A stretch of 8,101 bases of DNA from DATFGK01 sp046712825 (GTDB lineage: Bacteria > Actinomycetota > AC-67), in contig JBKKCR010000284.1 of the NCBI GenBank assembly GCA_046712825.1, forward strand, positions 1-8,101. The letters run 5' to 3'. This document shows positions 1-6,449 of the stretch, one piece after another. The number at the start of each line of letters is the position of its first letter. The stretch's first letter is position 1. The notes beneath the pieces were generated by a model that saw only the letters and a list, made by a program, of their open reading frames with translations, was not told the origin of the DNA and ran no database searches. A program made the position numbers and the translations under genes.

Positions 1-126
1 CGATCCGTCGTCGCGGATCGAGATGTCGGTGACGACCGAGGGGAAACGGAACCCCTTGGCGGCGGCCCGCGCGGCCGGCCCGAGCACGAGCCCCGCGGCG
101 ACCAGACACAGCGCCCCCCGCCGCAC
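1..126 (-). CDS. N-terminus of a probable DUF2207 membrane protein (partial)
   Basis: The first 42 codons are present and the rest lies beyond the window start. The product begins with a signal-peptide-like stretch: two arginines, a hydrophobic core (ALCLVAAGLVLGPAA) and an A-R-A-A-A segment that could be cleaved. It continues K-G-F-R-F-P, then SVVTDISIRDDGS. An aromatic/proline entry followed by a beta strand and a D-G-S turn just after the signal peptide is typical, as I recall it, of the DUF2207 extracellular domain, whose role is unknown. GTG at 124-126 is the only plausible start: no other usable in-frame start occurs between it and the guaA stop, and the next GTG falls inside the hydrophobic core. 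It lies 22 bases after the guaA stop, so cotranscription is likely. The ribosome binding site is poor, a run of G directly abutting the start. The secretion signal is fairly clear, but the family call rests on about 15 residues. Confidence 0.55.
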   Translation of the reverse strand, partial: MRRGALCLVAAGLVLGPAARAAAKGFRFPSVVTDISIRDDGS

Positions 127-148
127 CCCCCAGATAACGTCGACTCGC

Positions 149-1690
149 TCACACCCACAAGATCGTTCCGGGCGGCTTCGAGGTCACGTCGTAGGCGACG
201 CGGTTGACGCCGGGCACTTCGCCCACGATGCGGTTCGAGATCCGCTCGAGAAGGTCGTAGGGCAGTCGCGCCCAGTCGGCCGTCATCGCGTCCTCGCTCG
301 TGACGGCGCGGAGCACGATGGGGTGCGCGTACGAGCGCTCGTCGCCCATCACGCCGACCGTGCGGATGTCGGGCAGGATCGCGAACGACTGCCACAGCTC
401 GCGCATCATCCCCGCCCGGCGCACCTCCTCGAGGACGATCGCGTCTGCGTTGCGGAGGATCTCGAGCTTCGGCGCGGTCACCTCGCCGATCACTCGGATC
501 GCCAGACCCGGGCCCGGGAACGGTTGCCGCCACACGATCTCCTCCGGGAGGCCCAGCTCTTCGCCGATCGCGCGCACCTCGTCCTTGAAGAGGTTCCGCA
601 GTGGCTCGACAAGCTCGAAGTGCATGTCCTCGGGGAGACCGCCGACGTTGTGGTGGCTCTTGATCTTGGCGGCGTCGCGCGTGCCCGACTCGATGATGTC
701 GGGGTAGAGCGTGCCCTGAACGAGGAAGTTCACGCCGGCCAGCTCCGACTTGGCGATCTCTTCGAACACGCGGATGAACTCCTCGCCGATCGCGCGGCGC
801 TTGAGCTCGGGGTCGGTCACACCGGCGAGCTTGCCGAGGAAGCGATCCTGGGCTTTCACGTGGATGAGGTTCGTTTGGAAGTGGCGGCGGAACGTGTCCT
901 CGACCTGCTCGGGTTCGTCGGCACGGAGCAGGCCGTGATCGACGAACACGCACGTGAGCTGGTCGCCGACCGCCTTGTGGACCAGAACCGCAGCCACCGC
1001 GGAGTCCACGCCGCCGGACAACCCGCAGATGATCCGCTCGTCGCCCACCCGCGCCTTGATGTCGCGGACGGCCTCTTCGATGATCGACACACGGGTCCAG
1101 GTCGGACGCGCGTCGCAGACCTCGTAGAGGAAGTTCTTGAGGAGGTCCAGACCCTTCGGGGTGTGGGCGACCTCCGGATGGAACTGGACCCCGTACAGAC
1201 CGCGCTCGGGCGCCTCGAACGCCGCGACAGGGCTCGCCTCGGTCTGGGCCGTGACGCGGAAACCTTCCGGGGCTCGCGTGACGGCGTCCGAGTGGCTCAT
1301 CCATACGGTCTGCTCGAGCGGAAGGTCCTTGAACAAGGGGCTCGCGCCCATCCCGCGGAGCTCGGTCTTGCCGTACTCGCGCACGCCGGTGCGGCCGACC
1401 TCGCCGCCGAGCACCTGCGCCATCCCCTGCAGGCCGTAGCAGATGCCGAGCACGGGGATGTCGAGCTCGAAGAACCCCGGATTCACCGCGGGAGCGCCGG
1501 GGGCGTAGACGCTGGATGGTCCTCCGGAGAGGATCAGGCCCTTCGGGCGACGGCGCCGGATCTCATCGAGCGCGACGTCGTGCGGGAGGATCTCCGAGAA
1601 GACCTTGCATTCGCGGATCCGGCGCGCGATGAGCTGCGCATACTGCGCGCCGTAATCGATGACCAGAACGGAGTCGAAAGCCTGCTCCAC
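149..1690 (-). CDS. guaA: GMP synthase (glutamine-hydrolysing)
   Basis: This cytoplasmic enzyme converts XMP to GMP using ATP and ammonia from glutamine, the last step of de novo GMP synthesis. The 513 residues match the usual family length. The N-terminal class I glutamine amidotransferase domain (about 6-190) has the nucleophile C84 in LGICYGLQ and the triad partners H171 and E173 in QFHPEV. The ATP pyrophosphatase domain follows, with its P-loop SGGVDS at 225-230. The C-terminal dimerisation domain (about 390-513) carries RQPFPGPGLAIR and ends in SKPPGT. The start is GTG at 1688-1690; an in-frame TAG four codons upstream rules out a longer form, and no strong ribosome binding site is visible. 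It begins 31 bases after the kinase stop, so it may share that transcript. One oddity is that the protein ends I-L-W-V, where the family normally ends I-E-W-E. Confidence 0.98.
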   Translation of the reverse strand: MEQAFDSVLVIDYGAQYAQLIARRIRECKVFSEILPHDVALDEIRRRRPKGLILSGGPSSVYAPGAPAVNPGFFELDIPVLGICYGLQGMAQVLGGEVGRTGVREYGKTELRGMGASPLFKDLPLEQTVWMSHSDAVTRAPEGFRVTAQTEASPVAAFEAPERGLYGVQFHPEVAHTPKGLDLLKNFLYEVCDARPTWTRVSIIEEAVRDIKARVGDERIICGLSGGVDSAVAAVLVHKAVGDQLTCVFVDHGLLRADEPEQVEDTFRRHFQTNLIHVKAQDRFLGKLAGVTDPELKRRAIGEEFIRVFEEIAKSELAGVNFLVQGTLYPDIIESGTRDAAKIKSHHNVGGLPEDMHFELVEPLRNLFKDEVRAIGEELGLPEEIVWRQPFPGPGLAIRVIGEVTAPKLEILRNADAIVLEEVRRAGMMRELWQSFAILPDIRTVGVMGDERSYAHPIVLRAVTSEDAMTADWARLPYDLLERISNRIVGEVPGVNRVAYDVTSKPPGTILWV

Positions 1691-1721
1691 GGATGAAGCC
1701 TACCATCGCGAACCGGCGCCC

Positions 1722-3503
1722 TCAGACGGCCAGCGCGGTCGGTCCGGTGCCCTCCTCTGCTCCTTGAGCGTCCAGCGCGGGCAAACGGACCGTGAACGAG
1801 CTTCCGGCCCCGACACGGCTGGAGACCTCGATGGTTCCGGCCATCGCCCGCACCAGCTGATCGACGATGAACAGCCCGAGCCCGGCACCGCCGGTCTCCA
1901 TACGGTCGGGATCCTCGAGGCGGCGGAACTTGCGGAAGATCTCCTCGAACTTGTCGGAGGGGATGCCGCGCCCCTCGTCGACGACCGACAGGACCGCTCG
2001 GTCTCCCTCCCGGCCGACGACCACATGCACCGGGGCGTCGGGCGGCGAGTACTTGATCGCGTTGTCGAGCAGGTTCGCCGCCACCTGGCGGAGCCGGAGG
2101 CGATCCCCGACGGCGAGGACCGGCTCGCGCTCCTCGACGACGATGCGTCGTTCGGGGTAGGAGGTTCTCGCCGAACGGAGCACTTGGTCGACCACTTGCG
2201 AGACATCGACCGGCTCGCGCCGTGCGTGCAAGGTGAGCGCGTCGCCGTCGTCCATGCTGGAGGCGAGCAGGAGATCTTCGACCAGTCGCTGCATGTGCTC
2301 GGCTCGATCGACCACCGCGACCAGCGCGTCGCGACGCGCGGCTTGGGGCATGTCCTCACGGCGGAGCAGGAACTTGGCGAAGCCGATGATCGGCGTCAGC
2401 GGCGTTCGAAGCTCGTGTGAGACGGTAGCGAGGAAATGTTTCTTCATGCGTTCGGTCTCACGCTCGGCCGTGACGTCGTGCACGACGACGACGTCCCAGC
2501 GCAGGGTTCCGGCGGGGTCGCGGGCGGCGCCGTGCCGGACGCGGAGCCACAGGACCGATCCGTCGGGACGGGTGATCTCCATCAGTGCGTCCTCGCCGCC
2601 CACTTCGGACTGCACGCTCGAGCCGTCGGGCGCGCGGCCGCGGAGCAAGAAGCCGATCGACTTTCCTTCGGCTTCCTCGGCGGGTACCCCGCTGATGCGT
2701 TGCATCGACGGGCTCCACAGCACGACCGTTCCCTCGCCGTCGACGAGCGCGATCCCCTCGCTCGAGTGGTCGACGATCCGTTCCAACTTCGCCTTCTGAT
2801 CCTCGATCTCGACGACGAACTCGCGCTGCCGGATCCAACCTCGGTAGGCGACGTGAAGGGTCAACACGGGCGCGAGGATCGCGCCGACCAGCACCGGGCG
2901 TTCGAGCCACAACGCGACCGCCACGATCCCGATGGACGAGCTGCCCAGCGCGATCGCCAGGGAGAGGGCGATCTCGCTGCGGAGCACGTCTCGCAGCGCG
3001 CGGCCCGTCGTCGTTGAGATGATCACCGAGATCGTGAGGAGGTTCGATGCTCCGAACGCCGCCATACCGGCGAATAGCGCGAACAGGCCGGCGCTCGTCT
3101 CGATGTCCCCACCGCCGAGTCCGTGGAAGCAGGTCGCTGCGGCCATCGTGGCCAGGGCGTACTGCGCGGCGTTGTACGCCGTCTTGACGAGGGGACGCCT
3201 GCGGATGATCAGAGAGAGCGTGAGTGCGGCGACGGCGACGATCGGCGAAAGGGCGGCTGGAAGAAGCGCGACGTCGGCGGCGATCGCAACCTCGCCGAGG
3301 GTGATCTGTTCGCTGGTCTCGCCACGCGCCAGCCGTATCGACGCGAGTTCCGCGGCCGTGCTGATCGCGAGAAGGACGAGCGCACGGCGGATCGTCGAGG
3401 CGTCGAGCTGAGGAGGCGCCGCCACCCAGGCACCGATGAGGGCCGCCGCCCCTCCGAGAACGACGACCCTGATGACGAATCGTTGCGCCTTTTCGGGCCT
3501 CAC
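1722..3503 (-). CDS. Membrane-bound PAS sensor histidine kinase
   Basis: This is a two-component sensor that autophosphorylates on histidine and passes the phosphate to a response regulator. From the GTG start it has 593 residues. Residues 8-220 form a multi-pass membrane region (about six or seven hydrophobic segments) that I cannot assign to a named sensor family. A PAS domain covers about 238-345. The HisKA domain carries the phospho-acceptor H363 in SHELRTPL. The ATPase domain has the N box around N477 (ANLLDNAIKYS), the G1 box DEGRG at 509-513 and the G2 box GGAGLGL at 538-544. I chose GTG at 3501-3503 because it starts one base after the subtilase stop codon. The frame stays open for 55 more codons, but that stretch only reads the subtilase repeat out of frame. 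The nearby single-domain response regulator is the obvious candidate partner. The signal sensed is unknown. Confidence 0.96.
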   Translation of the reverse strand: MRPEKAQRFVIRVVVLGGAAALIGAWVAAPPQLDASTIRRALVLLAISTAAELASIRLARGETSEQITLGEVAIAADVALLPAALSPIVAVAALTLSLIIRRRPLVKTAYNAAQYALATMAAATCFHGLGGGDIETSAGLFALFAGMAAFGASNLLTISVIISTTTGRALRDVLRSEIALSLAIALGSSSIGIVAVALWLERPVLVGAILAPVLTLHVAYRGWIRQREFVVEIEDQKAKLERIVDHSSEGIALVDGEGTVVLWSPSMQRISGVPAEEAEGKSIGFLLRGRAPDGSSVQSEVGGEDALMEITRPDGSVLWLRVRHGAARDPAGTLRWDVVVVHDVTAERETERMKKHFLATVSHELRTPLTPIIGFAKFLLRREDMPQAARRDALVAVVDRAEHMQRLVEDLLLASSMDDGDALTLHARREPVDVSQVVDQVLRSARTSYPERRIVVEEREPVLAVGDRLRLRQVAANLLDNAIKYSPPDAPVHVVVGREGDRAVLSVVDEGRGIPSDKFEEIFRKFRRLEDPDRMETGGAGLGLFIVDQLVRAMAGTIEVSSRVGAGSSFTVRLPALDAQGAEEGTGPTALAV

Positions 3504-3504
3504 G

Positions 3505-4944
3505 TCATCCCCACAAGCGGCTGTTCCAGATGCGGCCGTCCCAGACTCGCCCGTCCCACACGCGGCCGTCCCACACGCGCCCATCCCAGATGCGGCCATC
3601 CCAGATGCGGCCATCCCAGATGCGTCCGTTCCAAAGGGAGCCGTTCCAGTTCCCGAGGCCCTGACCACGATCCACCAGGGTCCCTCCGCCGACCGGCGGC
3701 ACGGGACCCGGCCCGTTCACCGAGGCTCGGACGACGCCTGCACCGACGGCGCTCGAGGGAGCGTCCGCGAGTGGGGTCGCGTCGCCGATGAGTCGCTCCT
3801 TCAGCTGGTTCGGGGTCAGGTTCGGCTCACTGGAAAGAACGAGCGCCGCGACACCGGCCGTGACCGCGGCCGACATCGAGGTGCCCGACCCACGGAAGTA
3901 CGCTTCGTCGACCACCGCACTCGGGTTCTCTTTGTCGATGGTGGACCCCGGCGCTCGCAGAGACACGAGGTGCGCGCCCGGGGCGGCGACGTCCGGCTTG
4001 GCGGCGCCCCACGGCGTCGGACCTCGAGACGTCCATTCCGTCGCAACGTCGTCGGAGACTGAGGGAGTTCCACGGTCGTCGACGGCACCCGCCGTCATGA
4101 GAACAGGATCGAAGCCCGGCGAGTCGACGGTGCCGGCCCCGGGCCCGTCGTTGCCGGCCGGGACGACGACGAATATGCCGTCGGCCCAAAGCTTGCGCAG
4201 TGCCTTCGTGAGCGGGTCGCGGTCCGGCGAAAAGGCCGACGGCGACGACAACGCCAGCAGAACGACTCGCACGTTGAAGATCGAGCGGGCGCTGTGCACG
4301 AGCTGAAGGCCCGCGAGCACGGTGCCCAGCGTTGTGGACCCGTCGGAGACGGCGACCTTGATCGAGATGAGGTTCGCGCGGGGCGCGACCCCGACGTAAC
4401 GTCCCTCCGAGGAGCTGCCGTCTCCGCCGATCAGTCCGGCCATGAACGTGCCGTGACCGAACGTGTCGAGTGGTGCCTTCTCGGCCGTGAGATCCGCCAC
4501 AGCGACGATGCGGTTGATCAGGTCCGGGACCGGAGCGACGCCCGTGTCGACCAGCGCGACGCCGACGCCTTCACCGGCGGTGTGCGCCCATGAATCGACG
4601 GCGCCGACCTCGTACGGGAACGCGCTCTCAGGCGCGGACGAGAAGGAAGCGCTGCGCACGCGGAGCGTGCGATCGGCAGCCACCTCGACGATCCGCGCGA
4701 GCTCTGCGACGCGTTCGGACGGCACACGTGCGACGACGCCGTCGACGAGCCCGATCGACGCGGTGACCACGCCGCCGACTCTGCGAACCGCGCGCGCCGC
4801 GTCGTCCACGCTGTGACCCGTCGCGACGACGGTAACGAGCGAGGTCGTGCCCACGAAGGAGAGCAGCCCGACGAAGAGCACAAGAACGAGCGCGCCGGCG
4901 GTACGGCGACTTCGAGCAGACCCCACCCAGAGCGCGAACGACAT
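3505..4944 (-). CDS. S8 subtilisin-like serine protease with Trp-pentad C-terminal tail
   Basis: This is a 479-residue exported endopeptidase. Residues 1-42 hold a positively charged start and a long hydrophobic segment (AGALVLVLFVGLLSF), either a signal peptide or an uncleaved anchor. Residues 45-97 look like an inhibitor-I9-type propeptide. The catalytic domain (about 110-410) has the full triad: D133 in LVDTG, H164 in GHGT and S356 in GSGTSMS, with oxyanion N265 in PAGNDG, so it should be active. After a short Gly/Pro linker, residues 433-479 place a tryptophan at every fifth position, ten in all, mostly as WDGR(I/V). Similar Trp-Gly pentad tails occur, as I recall, on other actinobacterial S8 proteases; their role is unknown to me. 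The ATG start has only a weak GAAAG ribosome binding site. A 150-bp gap rich in inverted repeats precedes the gene, and the kinase begins one base after its stop. Confidence 0.96.
   Translation of the reverse strand: MSFALWVGSARSRRTAGALVLVLFVGLLSFVGTTSLVTVVATGHSVDDAARAVRRVGGVVTASIGLVDGVVARVPSERVAELARIVEVAADRTLRVRSASFSSAPESAFPYEVGAVDSWAHTAGEGVGVALVDTGVAPVPDLINRIVAVADLTAEKAPLDTFGHGTFMAGLIGGDGSSSEGRYVGVAPRANLISIKVAVSDGSTTLGTVLAGLQLVHSARSIFNVRVVLLALSSPSAFSPDRDPLTKALRKLWADGIFVVVPAGNDGPGAGTVDSPGFDPVLMTAGAVDDRGTPSVSDDVATEWTSRGPTPWGAAKPDVAAPGAHLVSLRAPGSTIDKENPSAVVDEAYFRGSGTSMSAAVTAGVAALVLSSEPNLTPNQLKERLIGDATPLADAPSSAVGAGVVRASVNGPGPVPPVGGGTLVDRGQGLGNWNGSLWNGRIWDGRIWDGRIWDGRVWDGRVWDGRVWDGRIWNSRLWG
3508..3648 (-). 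repeat. Tandem 15-nt repeat encoding the WDGR(I/V) tail
   Basis: Nine complete 15-nt units plus a final TGG GGA encode, in order, WNGSL, WNGRI, WDGRI twice, WDGRV three times, WDGRI, WNSRL and WG. The two adjacent WDGRI units starting at W443 and W448 are identical in DNA (TGGGATGGCCGCATC). The others differ mainly by synonymous changes (GAT/GAC, GGC/GGG, CGC/CGA, GTG/GTC), which points to selection on the peptide. The array ends exactly at the stop codon. It keeps several other frames open, which produces false extensions of the kinase reading frame and of antisense frames. Confidence 0.95.
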
Positions 4945-5094
4945 GATGTCTTTCAGTCGGCATGACGCCCGGTTTTCCCAAGAGCCCGGATGCTTCGTTT
5001 CTGGGTACCGGGATGGCTAGCTCGGACTAGCTCTTGCGGGCTATCCCTGCCGCGAGATGGTCTCGAACGCGACGAGCCGGTCGCGCCTGAACGC
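4945..5094 (-). other. Intergenic leader rich in inverted repeats upstream of the subtilase
   Basis: This 150-bp gap between the response regulator stop and the subtilase start holds several self-complementary elements. They are CGCGAC/GTCGCG (arms 5080-5085 and 5068-5073), CGAGA/TCTCG (5061-5065 and 5053-5057, 3-nt loop), an imperfect 8-bp pairing of 5040-5047 with 5010-5017, a nested GCTAG/CTAGC (5016-5020 and 5027-5031), and CCCGG at 5008-5012 complementary to CCGGG at 4985-4989. CCGGGC recurs at 4967-4972, so CCCGG has two possible partners, and 5010-5012 is shared by two competing helices. It could be a terminator for the regulator gene followed by a structured leader, but no T-tract follows any stem and I recognise no known riboswitch or clear promoter. 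Confidence 0.4.
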
Positions 5095-5472
5095 CTAGAG
5101 CGAGCGGGCGGGCTCGAGTCGCTTGAGGATCGTGAGAAGCTCGTCCGGGTCGAACGGCTTCGTCATGTAGTAGTCGCAGCCCGCGCGCCAGCCGGCCCAG
5201 GTCGTGGCATCGTCGGTCTTCGCCGAAAGCATCAATACCGGAACGCCGTTGAGGGAGGGCTCCTCGCGGATCGACTTTAGGATGCTGATGCCGTCCATCC
5301 CGGGCAGCATCACGTCCAAGATCACGACGTCGAACGATCCCATTCGCAACATGGCGAGCGCGCTCCGGCCTTCCGAGGCCGCGGTGCTCTCGTAGCCCTC
5401 CGCGCGGAGGATCTGCGCGATCATGTGGCTGACCGCTGCGTCGTCCTCCACCACCAGCACACGCTTCGTCAT
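5095..5472 (-). CDS. Single-domain CheY-like response regulator
   Basis: The 125 residues are one receiver domain with no DNA-binding or enzymatic output domain. The acidic pair is D10/D11 in VVEDD, the phospho-acceptor is D53 in ILDVMLPGMDG, the switch residue is S83 in LMLSAKT and the conserved lysine is K105 in TKPFDP, so phosphorylation should work. Without an output domain it probably acts by binding another protein or as a relay intermediate. The ATG start has GGAG four bases upstream and AAGGA ten bases upstream. A strong hairpin 65-88 bp upstream suggests that transcription starts afresh in the 103-bp gap before the gene. The kinase encoded two genes downstream on the same strand is the likely phosphodonor, by inference from position only. 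The segment TWAGWRAGCDYYMTKPFD between S83 and the end is unusually rich in aromatic residues, which hints at a specialised surface. Confidence 0.96.
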   Translation of the reverse strand: MTKRVLVVEDDAAVSHMIAQILRAEGYESTAASEGRSALAMLRMGSFDVVILDVMLPGMDGISILKSIREEPSLNGVPVLMLSAKTDDATTWAGWRAGCDYYMTKPFDPDELLTILKRLEPARSL

Positions 5473-5476
5473 CGGA

Positions 5477-5487
5477 CTCCGTTCCTT
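5477..5487 (-). promoter_or_regulatory. Ribosome binding site(s) for the response regulator
   Basis: On the minus strand AAGGA (5483-5487) and GGAG (5477-5480) precede the ATG by 10 and 4 bases. Either could pair with the 16S rRNA tail, which supports the ATG at 5470-5472 as the start. Confidence 0.6.
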
Positions 5488-5536
5488 GGTCTCCTAACTC
5501 ATATCGGCCGGATCGGCGACCGGGCACAGTACCCAG

Positions 5537-5560
5537 TCGGGGGATTCTTGTGTCCCCCGA
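5537..5560 (-). terminator. Perfect 8-bp hairpin after the lipoprotein gene
   Basis: The arms TCGGGGGA (5537-5544) and TCCCCCGA (5553-5560) are exactly complementary around an 8-nt loop. The stem begins 15 bases after the lipoprotein stop codon and lies before the response regulator gene, the expected place for a transcription terminator. No T-run follows on the minus strand. GC-rich actinobacteria often use such hairpins without a U-tract, so termination is likely but not certain. Confidence 0.6.
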
Positions 5561-5575
5561 ACTACGGAGGCGCCT

Positions 5576-6430
5576 TCAGCCCCGCAGCATCGCGAGATCC
5601 GCGCGATCCGCCTCGTCGAAGTCCGCGGGCGGCCCGCCCGTGAGCAGATCCCCGAGCGATATGTCCTCGACCGCCCAATACATCACCGAATCCCGGTTAT
5701 TCGAGTGCTTGGGATGAGCCGGGTCCTCATGTTTGAACCGGGACTGATATCCGATGTTCACCAACCCCAAGAGGTGTCCGGCTTCGTGCGTGAGCACGGA
5801 GCGCTCGATCTCGGACGCCAGGATCAAGGCGGAGGTCGCCTGCCCGATCCTGTCGCGGAACAAGACCGCACCCGACGCTGCGAACGCAGCACCGAGCGCC
5901 GAATCCGACTCGGCGAAGGAACCTCCCAGGTAGGCGATCCACATCGTCACGCGAGATCCGCCCGAGTGCTCGGCCCGGAATGCTTTCTCGGCCGCGACGA
6001 GATCGTCGACGGTCCAACTGGTGTCGGTGGTCGCCATCTCGGCGCCGAGCCGGACGTCGATGCCCCCGGGCTTCGCCAGCTCGCGCTTAAGGATGCTCGC
6101 GAGGTGAGCGAGCGCGCTGCTGGAAGGTTTGCGGCCGCTCATCCAATCGACCTCGACGACGAGAGAGGACGCCGGAGACGCTTGCAGATAGGTCTTGGCC
6201 ATCGCACCCACCGCTGCGAGCTCCGGGTACGACGCGCTCGGCGGCGGGGCCGAGCCTCCTGAGGTGCTGCCCGGAGCCGGCGTTCCCTTGCCGGGGCCGG
6301 GAGCCGGCGAGCCTTGCGCGTTGCTCGGCGATCCGCCCGGCGTCGTCGGCGAGCTTTCCGGAGGCGACGAGGTGACGGTGCACGCCGCAAGGAACAGCAG
6401 AGCGGCGAGGGATGAGGAACGACGTTTCAT
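5576..6430 (-). CDS. Putative zinc-metalloprotease lipoprotein
   Basis: From the ATG at 6428-6430 the product has 284 residues. It starts M-K-R-R, a hydrophobic core and a lipobox (LAAC) with C17 as the probable lipid-modified residue, so it should sit on the outer face of the membrane. Residues 18 to about 68 are a Pro/Ser/Gly/Thr-rich linker. The C-terminal half carries HEAGHLLGLVN, with zinc-ligand candidates H215 and H219 and catalytic E216, then HEDPAHPKH, and VMYW around M250, which resembles a metzincin Met-turn. Position 225, where classic metzincins have a third His, is Asn. H234, H239 or H242 could be the third ligand. The frame extends upstream to a TTG at 6463, but that form would overlap guaB3 and bury the lipobox. 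The gene begins 19 bases after the guaB3 stop and probably shares its transcript. Substrate unknown; protease activity is inferred from the motif. Confidence 0.75.
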   Translation of the reverse strand: MKRRSSSLAALLFLAACTVTSSPPESSPTTPGGSPSNAQGSPAPGPGKGTPAPGSTSGGSAPPPSASYPELAAVGAMAKTYLQASPASSLVVEVDWMSGRKPSSSALAHLASILKRELAKPGGIDVRLGAEMATTDTSWTVDDLVAAEKAFRAEHSGGSRVTMWIAYLGGSFAESDSALGAAFAASGAVLFRDRIGQATSALILASEIERSVLTHEAGHLLGLVNIGYQSRFKHEDPAHPKHSNNRDSVMYWAVEDISLGDLLTGGPPADFDEADRADLAMLRG

Positions 6431-6449
6431 CGGGCTGCGGCTCTCGCCG

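Noticed and set aside
23..1696. Long plus-strand open frame (557 codons) opposite guaA
   Set aside because: It is the antisense shadow of guaA: GC-rich third codon positions on the minus strand suppress stop codons on the opposite strand. Its translation shows no family motif, while guaA has complete catalytic motifs.
3504..3668. A 55-codon N-terminal extension of the histidine kinase (Gly/Ala/Ser/Met-rich)
   Set aside because: It is the subtilase Trp-pentad repeat read in another frame. The subtilase frame carries the meaningful repeat and its stop is followed one base later by the kinase GTG.
3436..4062. Plus-strand open frame with a repeated V-P-D-A-A / I-P-D-A-A pattern
   Set aside because: This is the antisense reading of the same 15-nt repeat and of the subtilase catalytic domain; codon choice and motifs support only the minus-strand gene.
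5027..5527. Minus-strand 166-codon frame overlapping the response regulator
   Set aside because: It overlaps the receiver domain in a different frame, its translation is Arg/Gly-rich without motifs, and it runs through the hairpin-rich gap.
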